Source of the DNA: Curvibacter sp.
GTDB lineage: Bacteria; Pseudomonadota; Gammaproteobacteria; Burkholderiales; Burkholderiaceae_C
Assembly (NCBI GenBank): GCA_003500955.1
Contig: DNQP01000130.1
Coordinates: 576-7,880, forward strand
Reading direction: 5' to 3'
Length of the DNA stretch: 7,305 bases
Part shown: piece after piece, positions 5,361 through 7,305 of the stretch
Position numbering within the stretch: the stretch's first letter is position 1
Layout: each line of letters starts with the position of its first letter
Notes under the pieces: generated by a model
Told to the model about the DNA's origin: nothing
The model's input: only the letters and a program-made list of their open reading frames with translations
Databases searched by the model: none
Translations under genes and position numbers: made by a program

Positions 5361-6050
5361 ATGAGTACCGAGATCCTGGGCATATCCTCCATGGCGACCC
5401 GCCTGGTCCTGGCCGAGCTGGCCGAGGCCTACCAGCGCACGTCCGGCCAGCACCTGCGCATCGAATCGGTGGGCGGCGTGGACGCGGCCAAGCGCGTGGC
5501 CGCCGGTGAGGCCTTCGACGTGGTCATCCTGGCCTCGGATGCGATCGACAAGCTCATCGCGGCTGGTCATGTGCGGGCCGGCAGCCGCGTGGACCTGGTG
5601 CACTCGGGTGTGGCCGTGGCCGTGCGCGCCGGTGCCGCGCAACCCGACATCTCCAGCGAAGACGCTGTGCGCGCCGCTGTGCAGGCCGCCCCCAGCGTGA
5701 GCTACTCTACCGGACCCAGTGGCGTGGCCCTGGCCCAGCTGTTCGAACGCTGGGGCCTGGCCGAGGAACTGAAGGCGCGCATCGTCACGCCGCCGCCGGG
5801 CATCCCCGTGGGCAGCCTCGTGGCGAAGGGGGAGGTGGCGCTCGGCTTTCAGCAGCTCAGCGAACTCATCAACCTCGAAGGCATCACCGTGCTGGGCCCG
5901 CTGCCCCCGGCCATCCAGATCACCACCACGTTCTCGGCCGGCATCTGCAGCACCAGCCGCCAGCCCGAGGCCGTGCGCGCCCTGCTGGACTACCTGCGTT
6001 CGCCAGCCACGGCCGAGGCCAAGCGGCGCCAGGGCATGGAGCCCGCGTGA
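5361..6050 (+). CDS. ModA-like substrate-binding-fold protein without signal peptide (likely cytoplasmic)
   Basis: The 229-residue product resembles type 2 periplasmic-binding proteins of the molybdate-binding (ModA) kind. Landmarks are ISSMAT (residues 8-13) in place of the ModA first-strand serine loop, GVDAAKRVAAGEAFDVVILAS (39-59), SYSTGPSGVALAQLFERWGL (114-133), GSLVAKGEVALGFQQLSEL (151-169) and a C-terminal PEAVRALLDYLRSP (202-215). Unlike true ModA it has no signal peptide: the protein begins directly with the first strand (MSTEILGISSMA). A GTG four codons upstream (5349) adds only MHPR and does not create one. No Shine-Dalgarno is evident. It is divergent from lysR and lies upstream of ligJ on the same strand, with no ModB/ModC partner nearby. 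A role in molybdate uptake is therefore unlikely. It may be a cytoplasmic sensor, a metabolite-binding protein or an enzyme of the pathway; I cannot assign a function. Confidence 0.88.
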   Translation: MSTEILGISSMATRLVLAELAEAYQRTSGQHLRIESVGGVDAAKRVAAGEAFDVVILASDAIDKLIAAGHVRAGSRVDLVHSGVAVAVRAGAAQPDISSEDAVRAAVQAAPSVSYSTGPSGVALAQLFERWGLAEELKARIVTPPPGIPVGSLVAKGEVALGFQQLSELINLEGITVLGPLPPAIQITTTFSAGICSTSRQPEAVRALLDYLRSPATAEAKRRQGMEPA

Positions 6051-6052
6051 TA

Positions 6053-6150
6053 TGAAGCACCCCCAGGCTCCGCGCACTGCGTGTCGCTACGCCACCCCCC
6101 TTGCAGGGGGCAACGCCAGTAGCCCGGCAAAGCCGGTTCCACGGCGTTCC
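6053..6150. repeat. Dispersed intergenic repeat of Comamonadaceae type, with nested hairpins
   Basis: The stretch beginning near GAAGCACCCCCAGG and ending near CACGGCGTTCC matches, from memory, a repeat found many times between genes in Comamonadaceae genomes; the limits are approximate. It holds a hairpin of CCCCC (6096-6100) and GGGGG (6106-6110) around TTGCA. It also holds a nested structure: outer arms AACGCC (6112-6117) and GGCGTT (6143-6148), inner arms CCGGC (6124-6128) and GCCGG (6132-6136) around AAA. It fills most of the 168-nt gap between the ModA-like gene and ligJ. It may slow transcription or alter mRNA stability there, but it has no T-run like a classic terminator. Confidence 0.65.
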
Positions 6151-6207
6151 CCGCTTGGCTCATCACGGGCGCTATTGGACACGGCTGCGCATTGACATTG
6201 GAATTCC

Positions 6208-6212
6208 AGGAG
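6208..6212 (+). promoter_or_regulatory. Ribosome binding site deciding the ligJ start
   Basis: AGGAG lies 6 nt before the ATG at 6219. It rules out the in-frame upstream TTG at 6192 and gives the N-terminus MKKNPLIIDCHGH. Confidence 0.8.
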
Positions 6213-6218
6213 ACCCTC

Positions 6219-7262
6219 ATGAAGAAGAACCCGCTCATCATCGACTGCCACGGCCACTTCACCACGGCCCCCAAGGCGCTGGAGGCCTGGCGCAACCAGC
6301 AGATCGCCGGCATCAAGGATCCGGCTGTGATGCCCAAAGTCGCCGACCTCAAGATCAGCGACGACGAGCTGCGCGAGGCCATTGAGACCAACCAGCTCAA
6401 GCTGATGAAGGAGCGTGGCTCCGACCTGACCATCTTCAGCCCGCGCGCCAGCTTCATGGCGCACCACATCGGCGACTTCAACGTCTCCAGCACCTGGGCC
6501 GCGATCTGCAACGAGCTGGTCTACCGCGTCACGCAGCTGTTCCCCGATCACTTCATCGGCGCCGCCATGCTGCCGCAGTCGCCCGGTGTCGACCCGAAGA
6601 CCTGCATTCCCGAGCTGGAAAAGTGCGTCCAGCAATACGGCAACGTCGGCATCAACCTCAACCCCGATCCCTCGGGCGGCCACTGGACCAGCCCGCCGCT
6701 GACAGATCGCCACTGGTACCCCATCTACGAAAAGATGGTGGAGTACGACATCCCGGCCATGATCCATGTGTCGACCAGCTGCAATGCCTGTTTCCACACC
6801 ACGGGCGCGCACTACCTGAACGCCGACACCACGGCGGTCATGCAGCTGATCCAGGGCGACCTCTTCAAGGACTTCCCCACGCTGAAGTTCATCATTCCGC
6901 ACGGCGGCGGCGCCGCGCCCTACCACTGGGGCCGTTTCCGCGGCCTGGCGCAGGAGATGAAGAAGCCGCTGCTGAGCGAGCACCTGCTCAAGAACATCTA
7001 CTTCGACACCTGCGTCTACCACCAGCCGGGCATCGACCTGCTGACCAAGGTGATCCCGGTGGACAACATCCTGTTTGCCTCCGAGATGATCGGCGCCGTG
7101 CGCGGCATCGACCCCGAGACTGGCGCCTACTACGACGACACCAAGCGCTACATCCAGGCCACGCCGCACCTCAACGACGAGCAGCGCTACAAGGTCTACG
7201 AGGGCAATGCCCGCCGCGTGTTCACGCGCCTCGATGCGGCCCTCAAGGCCCAGGGCAAATAA
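6219..7262 (+). CDS. ligJ: 4-oxalomesaconate hydratase (LigJ), amidohydrolase superfamily
   Basis: LigJ hydrates the 4-oxalomesaconate-derived 2-keto-4-carboxy-3-hexenedioate to 4-carboxy-4-hydroxy-2-oxoadipate, a cytoplasmic step of the protocatechuate/gallate 4,5-cleavage pathway before aldol cleavage to pyruvate and oxaloacetate. The 347-residue product matches the LigJ family over its length. Likely metal ligands are H11 and H13 (DCHGH), H183 (MIHVS) and E289 (ASEM); these align with H6, H8, H178 and E284 that I recall for the Sphingobium enzyme, with a constant offset of five. H228 (IPHGGG) is also conserved. Characteristic blocks are SPRASFMAHHIGDFN (74-88), NLNPDPSGGHWTSPPL (146-161), TTGAHYLNADTT (194-205) and ASEMIGAVRGIDP. 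The start at 6219 is set by the AGGAG site. It is downstream of the ModA-like gene on the same strand, across a repeat. Homologues are often labelled generic amidohydrolase, but the LigJ motifs are complete. Confidence 0.95.
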   Translation: MKKNPLIIDCHGHFTTAPKALEAWRNQQIAGIKDPAVMPKVADLKISDDELREAIETNQLKLMKERGSDLTIFSPRASFMAHHIGDFNVSSTWAAICNELVYRVTQLFPDHFIGAAMLPQSPGVDPKTCIPELEKCVQQYGNVGINLNPDPSGGHWTSPPLTDRHWYPIYEKMVEYDIPAMIHVSTSCNACFHTTGAHYLNADTTAVMQLIQGDLFKDFPTLKFIIPHGGGAAPYHWGRFRGLAQEMKKPLLSEHLLKNIYFDTCVYHQPGIDLLTKVIPVDNILFASEMIGAVRGIDPETGAYYDDTKRYIQATPHLNDEQRYKVYEGNARRVFTRLDAALKAQGK

Positions 7263-7281
7263 GGACTGACACATCCCTCCG

Positions 7282-7305
7282 CCGTTCGGGCTGAGCCTGT
7301 CGAAG
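7282..7305. repeat. Dispersed repeat of the TTCGACAGGCTCAGCC type, cut by the right edge
   Basis: The last 24 bases read, on the minus strand, CTTCGACAGGCTCAGCCCGAACGG when joined (7305 to 7282). I recognise this as a very common short intergenic repeat in Proteobacteria. It begins 20 nt after the ligJ stop and contains TTCG/CGAA ends and a GGCT-G-AGCC core, so it can fold imperfectly. It may mark the 3' boundary of the ligJ transcript; the rest is outside the window. Confidence 0.55.

Noticed and set aside
6176..6191. Possible sigma-54 site upstream of ligJ (GG at 6177-6178 and GC at 6189-6190, 10 nt apart)
   Set aside because: Only the GG/GC spacing fits; most other consensus positions of TGGCAC-N5-TTGC do not match.
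6192..6197. Perfect TTGACA as a -35 for ligJ
   Set aside because: The -10 would fall at about 6215-6220, on the start codon, and no TATAAT-like sequence is there.
6101..6385. 94-codon open frame overlapping the repeat and the ligJ start
   Set aside because: It is an out-of-frame shadow of ligJ with no ribosome site and begins inside the repeat hairpin.

Overview
This is a gene-dense, high-GC window (roughly two thirds G+C by eye) from what is most likely a betaproteobacterium of the Comamonadaceae type. The evidence is the style of the proteins (Bug-type tricarboxylate-transporter binding proteins, LivG/LivF ABC ATPases), a LigJ hydratase, and an intergenic repeat at about 6053-6150 that I recognise from Comamonadaceae genomes. 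The genus cannot be fixed from the sequence alone. The content points to a catabolic locus for aromatic or hydroaromatic acids (protocatechuate/gallate 4,5-cleavage type).

Layout. Bases 1-2366 (plus strand) hold the end of a branched-chain-amino-acid/aromatic-type ABC importer: livG (cut by the left edge, starting exactly at its Walker A motif), livF (overlapping livG by 8 nt), then a Bug-type periplasmic binding protein. Bases 2382-5237 (minus strand) hold, in transcription order, a LysR-type regulator, an AroE-family shikimate dehydrogenase 12 nt behind it, and a second Bug-type binding protein 108 nt further on. The two Bug genes converge; 15 nt separate their stop codons, and a GCAA-loop hairpin spans both stops. 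Bases 5361-7262 (plus strand) hold a ModA-like, signal-peptide-less solute-binding-fold protein, then, after a 168-nt gap filled mainly by the dispersed repeat, ligJ (4-oxalomesaconate hydratase). The right edge ends inside another dispersed repeat.

How the parts may work together. LigJ is the clearest pathway marker: it catalyses a lower step of the 4,5-cleavage route, which ends in pyruvate and oxaloacetate. Shikimate dehydrogenase could feed shikimate, through 3-dehydroshikimate, into protocatechuate. The ABC transporter and the two Bug proteins are plausible uptake components for the carboxylated substrates. The LysR gene diverges from the ModA-like/ligJ pair. The 123-nt divergent region has a good LysR box (TAT-N11-ATA) placed about 65 nt before a plausible start of rightward transcription and overlapping a plausible leftward -10, the classical layout for activation of the divergent genes with autorepression. 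Ring-cleavage dioxygenase, aldolase, tautomerase and dehydroshikimate dehydratase genes are not in this window.

The least explained gene is the cytoplasmic ModA-like protein next to ligJ. No mobile element, CRISPR array, tRNA or rRNA gene was seen, and no gene-free stretch exceeds 300 bases.
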